Source of the DNA: Sulfurihydrogenibium yellowstonense SS-5
GTDB lineage: Bacteria > Aquificota > Aquificia > Aquificales > Hydrogenothermaceae
Assembly (NCBI RefSeq): GCF_000173615.1
Contig: NZ_ABZS01000079.1
Location: 1-7,441 of the forward strand
Direction of reading: 5' to 3'
Length of the DNA stretch: 7,441 nucleotides
Shown: one piece after another, positions 5,955-7,441 of the stretch
Numbering within the stretch: position 1 is the first letter of the stretch
Layout of the letters: each line of letters begins with the position of its first letter
Position numbers and translations under genes: made by a program
Notes under the pieces: generated by a model
Told to the model about the DNA's origin: nothing
Databases searched by the model: none
Seen by the model: the letters and a program-made list of their open reading frames with translations, nothing else

Positions 5955-6040
5955 ACGTCGGAGCGAGAAATTCATTTAAAATATTAGATTCTTCGCCGGC
6001 TTCAGAATGACAGTGTTGATTTTTGCAAGCAGTCTCCCCC
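5955..6040. repeat. Dispersed hairpin repeat, copy 3, between accA and gpmA
   Basis: One end (acgtcggagcgagaaatt) corresponds to the outer end of the composite repeat near 2276-2293 read in reverse. The other end (agtctccccc) corresponds to the start of copy 1. In between, 6002-6036 matches 2022-2056 in reverse complement at 31 of 35 positions. The central hairpin is ATTCT (5988-5992) with AGAAT (6004-6008) around a GCCGGC palindrome. The repeat begins at the base after the accA stop codon, so it forms the accA 3' untranslated region. It may stabilise or end that transcript, though no T-run follows. At about 86 bp it looks like the most complete single unit in the window. Confidence 0.75.
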
Positions 6041-6985
6041 CTACTTTTCAGTAAACCTTCCCATTGAATAAAATTTTCTATGCCTTAACTCAACCAGTTC
6101 ATCTAAGTTAATATTTATTATTTCTTTTAAAGAGTTTCTCAAAGCTCTTCTTAGTAATCTATACATTTTCTTTGGCTGTAAATGAGCTCCGCCAAGTGGT
6201 TCTCTTACTATACAGTCAATAATACCAAGTTCTTTTAAATCTTGTGCTGTAATTTTTAAGCTTTCTGCTGCGATAGGGGCTGACTCTGCTGATTTAAAAA
6301 GTATTGCAGCACAACCTTCAGGTGATATGACGGAATATATAGCATTTTCAAGCATAAGTATTTTGTCTGCAACGCCAAGAGCTAATGCTCCACCACTACC
6401 ACCTTCACCTATGACTGTCGCAATAATGGGAATTTTTAAGCTGCCCATTACCATTAAACTTTCTGCTATAGCTTGAGATTGACCTCTTTCTTCTGCACCG
6501 ATGCCTGGATAAGCTCCCGGAGTATCTATGAATGTAAAAATCGGTCTTTTGAATTTTTCTGCTAATTTCATTACTCTGATGGCTTTTCTGTATCCCTCCG
6601 GGTGCGGCATTCCAAAGTTTCTTTCTATCTTTTCTTTTGTATCCCTTCCTTTTTCATGACCGATTACACAAACAGGCTTTCCTTCAAAGTTTGCAAATCC
6701 TGCTATTATTGCTTTATCATCTGCAAACCTTCTATCTCCGTGAAGTTCTATGAAATCAGTGAATAAATTATTTATATAGTCTATTGTGTGTGGTCTTTTT
6801 GGGTGTCTGGCAAGCTGAACCCTATCCCATGCTGTCAAACTTGCCATCTTTTCCTTAGATAGTTTTTTAAATCTTCTTCTTAATTTTGCAAGTTCATTGA
6901 TTAAATGATGCTCACCTTTTTTTACTCTCTCTCTTAATATTTCAATCTGATCTTGCAAAGATTGTAATTCTTGATTTATATCCAT
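6041..6985 (-). CDS. accA: Acetyl-CoA carboxylase carboxyltransferase subunit alpha AccA
   Basis: AccA with AccD transfers the carboxyl group from biotin carried on AccB to acetyl-CoA, giving malonyl-CoA, the first committed step of fatty acid synthesis. The 314 residues match the usual length. The N-terminal 50 residues are charged and helical, probably a coiled coil. The crotonase-like core follows: GHEKGRDTKEKIERNFGMP (109-127), PEGYRKA, FIDTPGAYPGIGAEERGQS (152-170), IGEGGSGGALALGVAD (192-207) and YSVISPEGCAAILFK (217-231). Glycine pairs in the GEGGSGG loop fit the CoA oxyanion site. I chose ATG at 6985, one base after the upstream exchanger gene, with a GGGG stretch as weak ribosome site. 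ATG at 7000, overlapping that gene, is possible and adds five residues. The accD partner is not in the window. Confidence 0.96.
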   Translation of the reverse strand: MDINQELQSLQDQIEILRERVKKGEHHLINELAKLRRRFKKLSKEKMASLTAWDRVQLARHPKRPHTIDYINNLFTDFIELHGDRRFADDKAIIAGFANFEGKPVCVIGHEKGRDTKEKIERNFGMPHPEGYRKAIRVMKLAEKFKRPIFTFIDTPGAYPGIGAEERGQSQAIAESLMVMGSLKIPIIATVIGEGGSGGALALGVADKILMLENAIYSVISPEGCAAILFKSAESAPIAAESLKITAQDLKELGIIDCIVREPLGGAHLQPKKMYRLLRRALRNSLKEIININLDELVELRHRKFYSMGRFTEK

Positions 6986-6986
6986 T

Positions 6987-7441
6987 TTATGATGCCCCAT
7001 TTGTTAAAACCAAGTATATATAGGCTATGAAAAATAATATACCGGATGTAAATCCAAAAGCAAAATATTCTCTATTAATGTAAGAAACTGTTAGAGCTAT
7101 AAAAGCTGAAATTATTGCAAATATTCCGGACACTAACGCAAGCCCTGTTATGCTCCATTCTGTAAATAAAACACCAATGCTAACAGGAATTGTACTTTGA
7201 AACACCATTGCACCGGCAATGTTTCCAACTGCCAACGTATCTTTCTTTTCCAAAATCCATTTTACGCTGTTAATTTTTTCAGGTAATTCTGTAGCTATTG
7301 GAGCGATAATAAGAGAAAAAATCAATGGGTCTAATCCAAAAGCTAAACTTATTTTTTCTATTCCATGAACGAAGAAATGTGCTCCACCAACCATTATTAT
7401 AAGAGAGATGATTACTTGAGCAATTATTAAAGATAAATGCG
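6987..7441 (-). CDS. Na+/Ca2+-type (CaCA family) cation exchanger, C-terminal half, 5' end cut
   Basis: This is a membrane antiporter of the calcium/cation exchanger superfamily, probably exchanging Ca2+ for Na+ or H+ across the inner membrane. The frame is open to the right edge (about 151 codons seen), so the methionine at 7394 is internal. The visible part resembles the second alpha-repeat: VGGAHFFVHGIEKIS, LDPLIFSLIIAPIATELPE with the ion-binding glutamate in the TELPE motif, then GNIAGAMVFQSTIP. Three further hydrophobic segments run to the C-terminus. In many relatives the second motif reads GN-x-x-G-S/A with Asn; here it keeps GNIAGA but has Gln in place of the common Asn after Phe. 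It ends one base before accA, so they are probably cotranscribed, though a functional link is not obvious. Ion specificity cannot be read from this fragment. Confidence 0.85.
   Translation of the reverse strand, partial: HLSLIIAQVIISLIIMVGGAHFFVHGIEKISLAFGLDPLIFSLIIAPIATELPEKINSVKWILEKKDTLAVGNIAGAMVFQSTIPVSIGVLFTEWSITGLALVSGIFAIISAFIALTVSYINREYFAFGFTSGILFFIAYIYLVLTNGAS

Noticed and set aside
7395..7441. Exchanger start at the methionine at 7394
   Set aside because: The frame stays open and hydrophobic to the window edge with no ribosome site before that methionine, so the gene continues outside the window.

Overview
The window is AT-rich and gene-dense, and every recognisable protein is bacterial housekeeping. 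The lysine-, isoleucine- and phenylalanine-rich proteins, strong GGAGG ribosome sites and compact versions of Mfd and GpmA suggest a thermophilic, AT-rich bacterium. A relative of Sulfurihydrogenibium or another Hydrogenothermaceae (Aquificota) is my best guess. That is an inference from protein style, not a database match.

Layout. Bases 1-1942 (minus) hold the N-terminal 647 codons of mfd, the transcription-repair coupling factor, cut by the left edge. Bases 1943-2349 are a divergent intergenic region made mostly of repeats: a 14-bp tandem duplication beside the mfd start, then pieces of a REP/MITE-like hairpin repeat and two copies of a 28-bp sequence carrying a TATAAT box. Bases 2350-3898 (plus) hold fabD and bioD, overlapping by 8 bases. 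They are followed by a decayed DUF72 gene whose old ATG overlaps the bioD stop. Bases 4205-5856 (minus) form a tight gpmA-tpiA-secG operon with its own extended -10 promoter. Bases 5955-6040 hold another copy of the hairpin repeat, lying directly against the accA stop. Bases 6041-7441 (minus) hold accA and, upstream of it, the C-terminal half of a CaCA-family cation exchanger cut by the right edge.

How the genes fit together. AccA is one carboxyltransferase subunit of acetyl-CoA carboxylase, which makes malonyl-CoA. FabD moves the malonyl group to acyl carrier protein. BioD makes dethiobiotin, the precursor of the biotin that acetyl-CoA carboxylase needs. Three genes in two separate transcription units therefore serve malonyl-CoA supply and use. 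GpmA and TpiA belong to glycolysis/gluconeogenesis, SecG to protein export, and Mfd to repair of transcribed strands.

The protein-coding content is ordinary and I see no new multi-gene system. The parts that merit a second look are the dispersed hairpin repeat family with its duplicated promoter-bearing segment, the DUF72 pseudogene inside the fabD-bioD unit, and the shortened N-terminal half of Mfd.
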